49,161 nt of DNA, taken from Pseudomonadota bacterium. GTDB taxonomy: Bacteria; Pseudomonadota; Alphaproteobacteria; Reyranellales; Reyranellaceae. The translations under genes were made by a program, and so were the position numbers. Positions 1 to 9,984 of the stretch are shown in pieces. The stretch is taken from positions 1-49,161 of the forward strand of contig JAIUOX010000026.1 in NCBI GenBank assembly GCA_020160955.1, written 5' to 3'. Numbering within the stretch: position 1 is the first letter of the stretch; the number at the start of each line of letters is the position of its first letter. The notes beneath the pieces are model-generated. The model was given only the letters and a program-made list of their open reading frames with translations. It did no database searches and was not told the origin of the DNA.

Positions 1-1536
<1,536 letters not shown>

Positions 1537-1624
1537 GGAACGGCATCTCCGAGGGCTCGAAAACAATTGCACGCCCCCGGCAACCCGACAATAGAGCGGC
1601 CCATCACGACACCGCGAAGGTCCG

Positions 1625-4600
1625 CTAGAGGATGTCGTGCGGCAGGATGACCGGCGGGGCCGTGTAGGCGCCCGACGCGACGAAGCCGAAGGTGGCGCTG
1701 CCGTCGTGGGCCAGCGCGCCGTTCCAGGCGGCCGAGCCGATCACGTAGGCATTGCCGACGTGGCTGACGATGGTCGCGTTCCAGATGTCCGCGATCTGGT
1801 TGGCCATGTCGATCTCGATCTGCCAGCCCGACGTCGCGCCGCCAGAGTTGTGGACGGTGACGTTGGCGTTGAAGCCGCTGTTCCACGAATCGACCAGCGC
1901 GAAGTGCGCGTCGAGCGAGCCCGGCGAGGTGGCGGGCGGGGAAACCGGCGGGGCGCTGTCGTTGTTGACGATGGTGCCGGTGGCCTGGCCATCCGCGACG
2001 GTCGCGCCCGAGGCGCTGCCGAGCGTCACCGTGAAGGTCTCGTTGGCCTCGACCGCGGTGTCGCCGACGATCGCGACGGCGATCGTCTTGCTGGTCTGGC
2101 CGGCCGCGAAGGTGAGCGTGCCGCTGGTCGCCAGGAAGTCGGTGCCCGACGTCGCGCTGCCGCCGCCCGTGGCATAGCCGACGGTCACCGGGCCGCTGGC
2201 CGCCTGCGACAGGCCGACGGTGAAGGTCATCTGCGCGGTGCCGCTGTCGCCCTCGACGATCGAGGCGTCGGCGATCGACAGCGTCGGCGCCACGATCGGC
2301 GCCGCGGCATCGTCGTCGACGATCGTGCCCACTCCCGTGCCATCGGCGATGGTGGCGGCATGCGGATTGCCGAGCGCCACCGTGAAGGTCTCGTTGGCCT
2401 CGTGCAGCGTGTCGGGCGACAGCGCGATGGACACGGTCTTGTTCTGCTCGCCCGGCGCGAAGGTCACCGAACCGCTCTGGGCGACGAAATCGGCGCTGCC
2501 CGCATCGCCCGGCACGGTGTGGTAGTCGACCGTGACCGCCTCGGTCGCCGGCTGCGACAGCGACACGATGAAGTCGAGGTGCGGTGCCGTCGCGCCGCCG
2601 CCGCCCGACGCCGCCGTGCCGAGGTCGAACTCGATCGGCGTCAGGTAGGCCATCTTGGCGGTGTTCACCGTCCGCCAGTCGTCGGCCACGATGCCGCCGG
2701 TGTCGCCGGAGTTGGGATTCCACGCGAAGTAGGTCCAGCTCACCCCGGTCTTGCCGGCGGCGATGTCGTGGGTGCCGTTGTTGTCGAGGTCGCCCGAGAT
2801 GTACGAGGTGATCGCGTCGAGCCACGGCGCGTCCTTGGGATCGACCAGCTTGGTGCCGAACTCGCCGATGTAGACCGGCGCGATATCCTGCTTGTAGATG
2901 TAGCCCCACATCTGGTCGAACTTGGCCGGCAGGTTGGCCGGGAAGTCGCTCGCCTTGAACCACGTCTGCTCGTAGATCGAGTTCGGGTAGTCGTGCGCCG
3001 AGTAGACCAGCTTGTTGGCGACATCGAGGTCGATCGGCCGATCCTTGACGCCCATCAGGTTGCCACCCCACCAGTAGCTCTGGCCCTGGTAATTCGCGAC
3101 GCCCTCGACGAAGATCAGCCAGTTCGGGTTGACCGCGCCGATCGCGTTGCCGGCGCGCTCGGCCGCCGCGGCCCAGTCGGTGGCGCCGCCGCCGCCCCAC
3201 GTCCCCGCGAACGGCTCGTTGTGCAGGTCGGCGCCGACCACCGTGGCGTTGCCGGCGTAGCGCGAGGCCAGCATCTGCCAGTCCGAGATCCACTGCGCCT
3301 CGCTGTGCTGCGCGTCGTACCACAGGCCGTTGCCCGAGGTGCCGGACCCGGAATCGTTGCGGTGATGGTCGAGGATGATGCGCAGGCCGATGTCGCCAGC
3401 GTAGGACACGATCTTGTCCATGATCTGCAACGCCGACAGGCCCTGCAGGTCGGGATTCTTGGAGAAGTCGATGCCGTTGGGCGCCCCGCCATGGATCGTG
3501 TCGTTGGAGAACGGCAGCCGGATGGTGTTGAAGCCCAGATCCTTCATCTGGTCCATCATCTCCTTGTAGCCGCGCGTCCACAGTCCGTGCGGCGCGAGCG
3601 TCGAGGATTCGAATCCGAACCAGTTCACGCCGGCCAGCTGCACCGAGTGACCCGCCGCGTCAACGATCTGGTTGCCCGAGGTGCTGAACCATCCCGGACC
3701 GTTCCCCGTGCCGCTGCCGGGGTTGCCCTCGACCGCCGAGGCGTCGGAGATCGAAAGCGTCGGCAGGACCACCGGCGCGGTGTCGTCGTTGAGCAGCGTG
3801 CCGGTGCCGCTGGCGTCGCCCAGGGTCGCGCCCGAGGCGTTGGACAGCACGACCGTGAAGCTCTCGTTGGCCTCGACCGCGGCGTCGCCGAGCGCGGTGA
3901 CCGCGATCGTCTTGCTGGTCTCGCCGGCCGCGAAGGTGAGCGTGCCGGCGCGCGCCACGTAGTCGCTGCCCGCCAGCGCCGTGCCGTCGGCCGTGGCGAA
4001 GGCGACGCTGACCGGGGTGGTCGCGGCGGCCGACAGCCTGACCGTGAAGGTCGCGATGCCCGGCGTACCGGCGCTGCCCTCGGCCACGCTCGCGTCCGAG
4101 ATGGCGAGGGTCGGCAACGGCGCCGTGTCGTCGTTGACGATGGTGCCGACCGCCGAGCCGTCGGCCAGCGTCGCGCCGCTGGGCGACGACAGCGTCAAGG
4201 TCAACGTCTCGTTGGCCTCGACCGCGGTGTCGCCCGCGACCGTCACGCGCACCACCTTCGACGTCTCGCCGGCCGCGAAGCTCAACGTCCCGCTGGCCGC
4301 GGTGTAGTCGCTGCCCGCGGTCGCCGTGCCGTTGCCGGTGGCGTAGTTCACCGTGACCGGTCCGCTGGCCGGCGCCGACAGCGACACCGTGAAGGCGAGA
4401 TCCTTGGTGCCGCTGTTGCCCTCGAGCACGGTCGCGTCGGCGACCGCCAGTGTCGGGGGAGGCGTCGGAACGGGTGGCGGCGCGGAGGTCGTGCCGTTCA
4501 GCGTGAAGCCGGTGGCGGTGGTGCCGCCGCTGCCGGTCGAGGCCTGGAAGCCGAAGCTTGCCTGGGCGCCCGCCGCGACGTCGGCGTTCCACGCGGCATT

Positions 4601-4783
4601 GCGGATCACGTAGTGGTTGCCGACGTGGCTGACGATCTCGGCGCCCCAGATGTTCGAGATGGCGAAGCCCGCGTCGAACTCGAGCGTCCAGCCGTGCAGG
4701 CCCGTCGTACCGCCGGGCACCACCATCGTGCCGATGAAGCCCGAACCCCAGTTGTTTCCCACGGTGTAGCCGACCGTCGCCAT
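1625..4783 (-). CDS. Multi-domain GH5 cellulase with CBM2 and Calx-beta domains
   Basis: Predicted secreted endo-beta-1,4-glucanase of 1052 residues. Domain order: CBM2 (about 1-97), Pro/Thr linker, two Calx-beta repeats (109-336), the first strand of a third Calx-beta (337-355), a GH5 catalytic domain (about 356-729), the rest of the third Calx-beta (730-830), a fourth Calx-beta (832-945) and a C-terminal CBM2 (955-1052). The GH5 acid/base is the Glu in DLHNEPF (about 525) and the nucleophile the Glu in YIGEFGT (about 640). The start at 4783 has AGGAGG six bases upstream; the frame extends further upstream but without a comparable site. No N-terminal signal peptide is visible, since CBM2 starts at once, so export is probably by a non-Sec route such as type I secretion. 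That route is inferred. Confidence 0.93.
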   Translation of the reverse strand: MATVGYTVGNNWGSGFIGTMVVPGGTTGLHGWTLEFDAGFAISNIWGAEIVSHVGNHYVIRNAAWNADVAAGAQASFGFQASTGSGGTTATGFTLNGTTSAPPPVPTPPPTLAVADATVLEGNSGTKDLAFTVSLSAPASGPVTVNYATGNGTATAGSDYTAASGTLSFAAGETSKVVRVTVAGDTAVEANETLTLTLSSPSGATLADGSAVGTIVNDDTAPLPTLAISDASVAEGSAGTPGIATFTVRLSAAATTPVSVAFATADGTALAGSDYVARAGTLTFAAGETSKTIAVTALGDAAVEANESFTVVLSNASGATLGDASGTGTLLNDDTAPVVLPTLSISDASAVEGNPGSGTGNGPGWFSTSGNQIVDAAGHSVQLAGVNWFGFESSTLAPHGLWTRGYKEMMDQMKDLGFNTIRLPFSNDTIHGGAPNGIDFSKNPDLQGLSALQIMDKIVSYAGDIGLRIILDHHRNDSGSGTSGNGLWYDAQHSEAQWISDWQMLASRYAGNATVVGADLHNEPFAGTWGGGGATDWAAAAERAGNAIGAVNPNWLIFVEGVANYQGQSYWWGGNLMGVKDRPIDLDVANKLVYSAHDYPNSIYEQTWFKASDFPANLPAKFDQMWGYIYKQDIAPVYIGEFGTKLVDPKDAPWLDAITSYISGDLDNNGTHDIAAGKTGVSWTYFAWNPNSGDTGGIVADDWRTVNTAKMAYLTPIEFDLGTAASGGGGATAPHLDFIVSLSQPATEAVTVDYHTVPGDAGSADFVAQSGSVTFAPGEQNKTVSIALSPDTLHEANETFTVALGNPHAATIADGTGVGTIVDDDAAAPIVAPTLSIADASIVEGDSGTAQMTFTVGLSQAASGPVTVGYATGGGSATSGTDFLATSGTLTFAAGQTSKTIAVAIVGDTAVEANETFTVTLGSASGATVADGQATGTIVNNDSAPPVSPPATSPGSLDAHFALVDSWNSGFNANVTVHNSGGATSGWQIEIDMANQIADIWNATIVSHVGNAYVIGSAAWNGALAHDGSATFGFVASGAYTAPPVILPHDIL

Positions 4784-4942
4784 CGCCTGCCTCCTGCATG
4801 TCCTGCGCCGCTGCCACGCGGCATATGTCATCTCGATCTCAGGACGGCAGGGAGCGCGACCCGACTCTCGGTGAAGCGGGCGGATTATTCGGTGAACGTC
4901 ACGGGGACGGGGTGACCAACCTGTGGCCGCTGGCTTGCCGCG
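4784..4942. promoter_or_regulatory. Divergent promoter region between cellulase and LytS kinase
   Basis: This 159-base gap separates two divergent genes and must hold both promoters. A 17-base imperfect direct repeat, GCGGCATATGTCATCTC at 4818-4834 and GCGGCAAATGTCATTTC at 4945-4961 (15 of 17 identical), brackets the region. The second copy overlaps the earliest possible kinase start. It could be a paired regulator site, but neither copy clearly matches a LytTR consensus. No confident -35/-10 pair was identified. Confidence 0.4.
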
Positions 4943-6088
4943 ATGCGGCAAATGTCATTTCATGGCGCCGGGGAATTCCGGAAAGCCAGCCGCCGCGTGT
5001 CCACGCCCAACCTCCTGTCCCGCCCGATCGGCGAGGGCCGGCCCGGCCGCCTGTCGCTGTTCTGGCGCGCGCAGCTGGTCGGCTGGAGCCTGTTCTTCTG
5101 CCTCGACCTCACCAACCGGCTGTTCACCTATCACAGCGCCACGCTCGCTCTCGCCGTCAGCCTCGTGGTGCTGCCCTGTCTCGTCGCGCTGTCGACCGGG
5201 CTGGGCGCGCTCTACGACCGGCTCGGGCTCGTCCATCGCCTGACGCTGCGAACGCTGGCGCTGGTCGTCCTGCTGTCCGCCACGGCCGCCGCGCTCGCCG
5301 TCGGCGCCGGTTCCCTGGCGCGCCGTGCCGCCGGCTGGGACATTCCGAACTGGACGCCGATGGAGCAGCTGGCGGTGCCGTGGTTCCACTACGTGCTGGC
5401 GCTCGGCGCGTGGAGCCTGTGCTTCTTCTGGATTCGCAGCGACCGCGCGCGGCGTTCCGAGCACGAGCACGCCATCCGGGCCGAGGCCGAGGCGCTGCGG
5501 CTCGAACTCGAGGAGCTGCGCCTGCAGCTCGACCCGCACTTCCTTTTCAATGCCCTGAACGGCATCGCCGAGGAAGTCCCCGAGCATCCGCAGGCGGCGC
5601 TCGCGATGCTGCGCGATCTCACGGCCTACCTGCGTCACTCTCTCGACGGCATCGGCCGGACCGTGGTGACCGTCGAGGCCGAGGTCGGCGGGCTCGAGGC
5701 GTACCTCGGCGTCCAGAAAGCCCGCTTCGGCGAACGCCTGGTGGTCACCGTCACCGTCGACCCCGCGGCGCGATCACGGCCGATCGCCAGCTTCCTGCTG
5801 CAGCCGTTGGTCGAGAACGCGGTCAAGCACGGTCGACGCGAGCGCGGGCTGGCGCTCGGGATCGACATCGGCGTCGACGGCGACCGGCTCGTCGTCACGA
5901 TCGCCAACACCGGCACCCTCGCCCCCGCCGGCACTGTGCGTCGGCACGGCCCCGGCATCGGGCTCGCCAACGTGCGGCGGCGCCTTGCCCTGCACTATCC
6001 CGGCCGCCACGTCTTCGACCTGGCTGAACAGGACGGCCGCGTGGTGGCGCGCCTCGCGCTGGAGGGGGCGCCGTGCTCAGGCTCCTGA
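4943..6088 (+). CDS. LytS/YesM-type sensor histidine kinase
   Basis: Membrane sensor kinase of up to 381 residues that pairs with the LytTR regulator just downstream. The N-terminal part has about four hydrophobic segments (roughly residues 38-165). A short coiled coil (AEALRLELEELRLQ) leads into the His_kinase motif DPHFLFNALNGI, with His199 as the predicted phosphorylation site. The HATPase N-box is PLVENAVKHG. No extracytoplasmic ligand domain is evident. Three in-frame starts (ATG 4943, ATG 4952, GTG 4997) all have weak ribosome sites; 4997 would remove the overlap with the upstream repeat. The stop overlaps the next gene by 16 bases, suggesting translational coupling. Confidence 0.9.
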   Translation: MRQMSFHGAGEFRKASRRVSTPNLLSRPIGEGRPGRLSLFWRAQLVGWSLFFCLDLTNRLFTYHSATLALAVSLVVLPCLVALSTGLGALYDRLGLVHRLTLRTLALVVLLSATAAALAVGAGSLARRAAGWDIPNWTPMEQLAVPWFHYVLALGAWSLCFFWIRSDRARRSEHEHAIRAEAEALRLELEELRLQLDPHFLFNALNGIAEEVPEHPQAALAMLRDLTAYLRHSLDGIGRTVVTVEAEVGGLEAYLGVQKARFGERLVVTVTVDPAARSRPIASFLLQPLVENAVKHGRRERGLALGIDIGVDGDRLVVTIANTGTLAPAGTVRRHGPGIGLANVRRRLALHYPGRHVFDLAEQDGRVVARLALEGAPCSGS

Positions 6089-6798
6089 TCGTCGACGACG
6101 AGCACCTCGCGCGACAGGCGCTGCGGCGCCTGCTGGCGGCTCATCCCGATGTCGAGATCGTCGGCGAGGCTGAGAGCCTGTCCGACGCGCTCCGCGAGAT
6201 CGAGCGGCTACGGCCGCAGGCCCTGCTGCTCGACATCGAGCTGGGCGGCGGCGAGGACGGCTTCGACCTGCTGGCGCGCCTCGACTCGCCGCCGGTCGTC
6301 GTGTTCGTCACGGCGCATGCCAAGCACGCGGTCGAGGCGTTCGCGGTCCAGGCGGTCGACTTCCTCCTGAAGCCGGTGGCGCCGGAGCGTCTCGCTGACT
6401 CGCTGGAACGCGTACGCCGCACGCTCGGTCGTCCCGCTTCGCTCGCGTCGGCGGAACACTCGGCCGGCGTGCTGGCGCTGCGCACGCCGCGCCGCACCCT
6501 CGTCGCGCGTCCCGCCGACATCGTCGCGTTGCGCGCCGACGGCGACTTCACCCACGTTCACGTCGAGGGCGAGCCGCCGCTGATGATGGCGCGCACGCTC
6601 GCCCACTTCGAGACGCTGCTGCCTGCGCCGCCTTTCCTGCGGCTCGGCCGCTCGCTGATCGTCAACCGCGACCGCATCCGCCGGGTCGAGACGCCGTCGC
6701 GCGAGACGGCGCGCGTGACGCTGCACGGCCTCGACGCCCCGCTCGAGCTCGGCCGTGCCGCCGCGGCGCGACTGCGCGAGGCCTTGGGCGACCGGTAG
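6073..6798 (+). CDS. LytTR-family response regulator
   Basis: Response regulator of 241 residues. The N-terminal receiver domain (1-120) has acidic residues in IVDDE and Asp54 in LLLDIELGG as the phospho-acceptor, with the conserved Lys in LLKPV. The C-terminal LytTR DNA-binding domain (about 135-238) shows the typical DGDFTHVH and FLRLGRSLIVN segments. GTG start, overlapping the kinase stop. It is the cytoplasmic output of the upstream LytS-like kinase. The stimulus and targets are unknown; the divergent cellulase promoter is an obvious but untested candidate. Confidence 0.92.
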   Translation: MLRLLIVDDEHLARQALRRLLAAHPDVEIVGEAESLSDALREIERLRPQALLLDIELGGGEDGFDLLARLDSPPVVVFVTAHAKHAVEAFAVQAVDFLLKPVAPERLADSLERVRRTLGRPASLASAEHSAGVLALRTPRRTLVARPADIVALRADGDFTHVHVEGEPPLMMARTLAHFETLLPAPPFLRLGRSLIVNRDRIRRVETPSRETARVTLHGLDAPLELGRAAAARLREALGDR

Positions 6799-6802
6799 GC
6801 CT

Positions 6803-7552
6803 TCAGGCCAATCGGTACTGGCGCTGGAAGAACGCCGAGGCGATGCCGCCTTCCGGCGGTCGCGCCGCGACATGCTGGGTCGGCAGCGACGCCGGACCGC
6901 CGTTACCGGCAACCATCAGCACGACGTGGTTGACCGGGATGGTGCGCAGCACCCGCTGTGCCAGCAGCTCCTCGAAGATCGCCTCCGGTTCGCCCTCGGG
7001 GATCGTCGTCCAGTAGCGCAGCGCCTCGAGCTTGCGCCGGGTCGTCGCGTCGTAGGCCGCGGGATCGCCCGCGACGTAGTGGGTGCCGAGCGTCTCGATG
7101 CGGGCGATGCAGATCGGTTCGCCGCCCGCCGCCGGGTCCTCGGCGCTGTGGTCGGTGTGCAGCCCGTGCGGCGCCGGCACGGTGAAGCGGCCCCAGGCAT
7201 AGTGTCCCTTGCGATAGCGGGCCGCGGGCACCAGCACCTGCGTCAACCGGTCGACGTCGTCGTTGAAGCGCCGCGCATAGGCAGCCATCGGGTCGGACGG
7301 GGCCGGCTTCCATCGATCGTCCATCGCCACGGTCTCGACGTCGTCGCAGCGCGCCGCCTCGGCGAAGATCCCGCGCACGGCCTCGTCGCGGAACCGGGCG
7401 ATCGGCAGCGGCAGTTGCGCGTGCGCGGCCCGGTCGCCGAAACCCTCGCGCAGGCGCTCCAGCACCGACCACTCGGCCTCGGTGAAGGTCACCGGCTCGA
7501 GGATGTCGAGGACGGGCGGCAGCGCCGCCCAGGCCTGGCGGAGGGTCGTCAT
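6803..7552 (-). CDS. Uncharacterised protein resembling 2OG-Fe(II) oxygenases
   Basis: A 249-residue soluble protein. I do not recognise the family with certainty. Histidine and acidic residues are arranged as in iron(II)/2-oxoglutarate or cupin-type enzymes: LHTDHSAED near the middle, GTHYVAGD, and a late PTQHVAARPPEGG followed by aromatic residues. That spacing would suit an HxD...H...R site, but this is inference. It has no signal peptide or membrane segment. It is convergent with the LytTR regulator, with stops four bases apart, and divergent from the next gene, so it is probably transcribed alone. The ribosome site is weak. Confidence 0.6.
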   Translation of the reverse strand: MTTLRQAWAALPPVLDILEPVTFTEAEWSVLERLREGFGDRAAHAQLPLPIARFRDEAVRGIFAEAARCDDVETVAMDDRWKPAPSDPMAAYARRFNDDVDRLTQVLVPAARYRKGHYAWGRFTVPAPHGLHTDHSAEDPAAGGEPICIARIETLGTHYVAGDPAAYDATTRRKLEALRYWTTIPEGEPEAIFEELLAQRVLRTIPVNHVVLMVAGNGGPASLPTQHVAARPPEGGIASAFFQRQYRLA

Positions 7553-7618
7553 TGATTGACCGGTTAGCACATCGCGTATGAAGATGGGCCCGGAACCTGC
7601 GCGAGGCTGTCGGGAAGA

Positions 7619-8596
7619 ATGCGGCGACGAGGATTGATGGGCACGCTCGGGGCAGCCGCTGTCCTGTCCCGCGCCGCCAGCGCGCAGCCCAGGCTTCCCG
7701 TGATCGGCTTCTGCAGCCTGATCTCCCAGGCGGGACTCCGCGACCAGATGCCCGCCTTCCTCGCCGGGCTTGCCGAGGCCGGGTACGTCGACGGCCGCAA
7801 CCTCACGATCGAGTACCGGTGGGCGGACGGACAGATCGAGCGCCTGCCGACGCTCGCCAAGGACCTCGCGCGGCTGTCCCCGGCGGTGATCGTGGCGGCC
7901 GGCGGCAACTACTCGGCCGAGGCGGCCAAGGCGGCCACGACGACGATCCCCATCGTCTTCACCGCGGTCAGCGACCCGGTGCGCGCCGGGCTGGTCACCA
8001 GCTTCAACAAGCCGGGTGGCAACATCACCGGCGTTTCGATTCTCAGCCACGAGCTGGACGCCAAGCGGCTGGAACTGATGATCGACCTCGCGCCGCGGAG
8101 CGGCCCGCTCGGCGTCCTGATCAACCAGCGCAGCCCGACGACCGACATCCAGCGGCAGAACTTCCAGGCTGCCGCCGGGGCAACCGGGCGTCCCATGGTC
8201 ATTGCGGAGGCGGGCACCGCGGCCGAGATCTCCAAGGCGATCGCGATGCTCGCCGAGAGCCGCGTCGCTGGCCTCGTCGTCGGCGCCGACCCGTTCTTCA
8301 CCGGCGAGCGCGCGCAGATCGTTTCGCTCGCGAACCGGCACCGCCTGCCGGCGATCTACCAGTGGCGGGCTTTCGCGCTCGACGGCGGACTGGCCACCTA
8401 CGGACCGAGCTTCAGCGACGCCTACCGGCAGAGCGCCGGCCTGGTCGGACGCATCCTGCGGGGCGCCAAGCCGGCCGACCTGCCCGTGCTGCAACCGACC
8501 AAGTTCGAATTCGTCCTCAACCTCAAGACCGCGCGCGAGATCGGGCTCACCGTTCCGCCGACGCTGATCGACCGGGCCGACGAAGTGATCGAGTAG
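7619..8596 (+). CDS. ABC-type substrate-binding protein (ABC_sub_bind family)
   Basis: Exported binding protein of 325 residues. A short Arg-rich signal sequence ends at RAASAQP, followed by the family-typical opening LPVIGFC, then GYVDGRNLTIEYRWADG, PIVFTAVSDPV and GNITGVS. These belong to the family of periplasmic binding proteins with ABC transporter context (PF04392), which is heavily expanded in soil alphaproteobacteria. No permease or ATPase gene is adjacent, so it is an orphan here. The family often relates to tryptophan or other amino-acid-like ligands, but the ligand cannot be read from the sequence. Confidence 0.88.
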   Translation: MRRRGLMGTLGAAAVLSRAASAQPRLPVIGFCSLISQAGLRDQMPAFLAGLAEAGYVDGRNLTIEYRWADGQIERLPTLAKDLARLSPAVIVAAGGNYSAEAAKAATTTIPIVFTAVSDPVRAGLVTSFNKPGGNITGVSILSHELDAKRLELMIDLAPRSGPLGVLINQRSPTTDIQRQNFQAAAGATGRPMVIAEAGTAAEISKAIAMLAESRVAGLVVGADPFFTGERAQIVSLANRHRLPAIYQWRAFALDGGLATYGPSFSDAYRQSAGLVGRILRGAKPADLPVLQPTKFEFVLNLKTAREIGLTVPPTLIDRADEVIE

Positions 8597-8868
8597 CGCG
8601 ACAAGAGCCGGCGCGGGCGCACCACGTCGAGCGGTTCCCCGACTAGCCCTCGGCACGCGGGCCAGAGGCGATCCGCGAGGATCGGCCCCTGCATTTGGCG
8701 CTGAATCGGATGGAATGGCGCCACCGGAATCACCGTGTTGGCGGCGCTGCCGCCGGGGGCGCCAGGGTTTCGTCCGGGATGGACGGGAACTCGTCTCCGA
8801 ACCGGACCGGTCACGCCGGGACTCGGACCCGTGCCGATGCGAGAGAGCAGCATCGAACGGAGCGAAAC

Positions 8869-9564
8869 ATGATCGACATCGACCGGGCTGTTCTCTTCTT
8901 CGGCATCGCCGCCGTGATGGCCGTCACGACCTGCAACCACGTGACGGTCCATGCCGCGCAGCCGCCGGCCACGCCAGGAGTCCTGTCGGATGCGCTCGAT
9001 GACGCCGCGGCCGAGCGGCCGGCGCCCGCGCCGGCTCTCCCCCGAGGTTACTGGACCGACCCGGCGACCTCGCCGCTGCAAGGCGTGGGTCAGGGCCTGG
9101 TTGGCGCGGTCGGCACGAACGCCCGGGAAGACTCCCGCACGGACAGCGCCGCCGCGACCGTCGCGTCGACCGGCCCGGTCTACGCTCTTCGCGGCGACAT
9201 GACGGCGGACCTGGCGCTCGATCTGCAGGCGGCGCTGCGCGCCGGCTTCCGGCGCATCGCCATCACCTCGCGCGGCGGCGAGGTGCTGGTCGCCCGCGCG
9301 ATGGCCGGCTTGCTCAACCGGGCCGGCGCGGTCCTCGTCGCGGAGAGCCAGTGCCACTCGTCCTGCGCCTACCTGTGGCTGGCTACCCACCGGCACGAAC
9401 TCGGCAGGGACGCCGACCTCGCGCTGCACGCCACCTTCGACAAGGCGGGTCCCAACGACTTCGGCGTCTTCTGGCTTCGCGAGATGGGCCGGTCGGACCT
9501 CGCGCCGTGGGCCCTGTCGAGCGACCTTCACCGCCTGTCGGCCCGGGAACTGCGCGTCGAGTAG
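8869..9564 (+). CDS. Exported ClpP/crotonase-fold-like protein (COG3904-like)
   Basis: A 231-residue protein with an N-terminal hydrophobic signal or anchor (RAVLFFGIAAVMAVTTC), then an Ala/Pro-rich region and a C-terminal domain with the pattern of predicted periplasmic ClpP-like proteins: ITSRGGEVLVARAMAGLLN followed by a CHSSCAYLWLA segment, where ClpP proteases carry the nucleophile region. The catalytic triad is not obvious. ATG 8869 is chosen over an upstream start at 8695 because GGAG lies six bases before it and the signal sequence then begins properly. The extension would be Arg/Gly-rich and unlike a protein start. The role is unknown. Confidence 0.65.
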   Translation: MIDIDRAVLFFGIAAVMAVTTCNHVTVHAAQPPATPGVLSDALDDAAAERPAPAPALPRGYWTDPATSPLQGVGQGLVGAVGTNAREDSRTDSAAATVASTGPVYALRGDMTADLALDLQAALRAGFRRIAITSRGGEVLVARAMAGLLNRAGAVLVAESQCHSSCAYLWLATHRHELGRDADLALHATFDKAGPNDFGVFWLREMGRSDLAPWALSSDLHRLSARELRVE

Positions 9565-9656
9565 GACGGGGTGACGCGGAAGCCGCGCTGCCGCGATCCC
9601 CTTCATCCACGATCCGAAGGGGTGGCCGTTTCAAGCCGGCGTGTATGGAAGGAAAA

Positions 9657-9732
9657 TGGTGCCCAGGGGCGGAGTCGAACCACCGACACTGCGATTTTCA
9701 GTCGCATGCTCTACCAACTGAGCTACCTGGGC
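9657..9732 (-). tRNA. tRNA-Phe (GAA)
   Basis: A full cloverleaf can be folded on the minus strand: acceptor GCCCAGG/CCTGGGC, D-arm, anticodon loop CTGAAAA with anticodon GAA, T-arm GGTTCGACTCC, and an encoded CCA at 9657-9659. It begins 33 bases downstream of the yacG stop on the same strand, so it may be cotranscribed with that operon and released by processing. Confidence 0.97.
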
Positions 9733-9765
9733 GCACCACGTTGGCGGCCGCGCTTATAGGACGCG

Positions 9766-9984
9766 TCAGGGCTCCTGTCCAGACGGCCCGCGACTGCCAT
9801 TTTCGTCGTCGATCGGGCCCTCGTCGGTCGGGATCCGGTAGCCCTCCTTGAGCCAGCGGCCGAGGTCGATGTCGGCGCAGCGCTTGGAACAGAACGGCCG
9901 GTAGGCCTCGGCGACCGCCTTGCCGCAGGTCGGGCACTTGGCGGCGATGCGCACGGCGCGCAGCGGCGGGGTCCGGTCATTCAT
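9766..9984 (-). CDS. yacG: DNA gyrase inhibitor YacG
   Basis: A 72-residue zinc protein of the YacG family. The four zinc ligands are in KCPTCGKAV and [15 protein letters not shown]. The E. coli protein binds GyrB and blocks gyrase-DNA interaction. The acidic C-terminal tail ([10 protein letters not shown]) is also typical. Its start overlaps the end of the RNase G/E gene by eight bases. It is the last protein gene of an infA-maf-RNase G/E-yacG operon, an arrangement widely conserved in alphaproteobacteria. Confidence 0.95.
   Translation of the reverse strand: MNDRTPPLRAVRIAAKCPTCGKAVAEAYRPFCSKRCADIDLGRWLKEGYRIPTDEGPIDDENGSRGPSGQEP

Noticed and set aside
1637..4915. Very long plus-strand open frame of over 1000 codons opposite the cellulase
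   Set aside because: Its composition is Arg/Val/Gly/Asp-rich with no domains, and it mirrors the repeats of the real gene. Such shadow frames are expected at this G+C.
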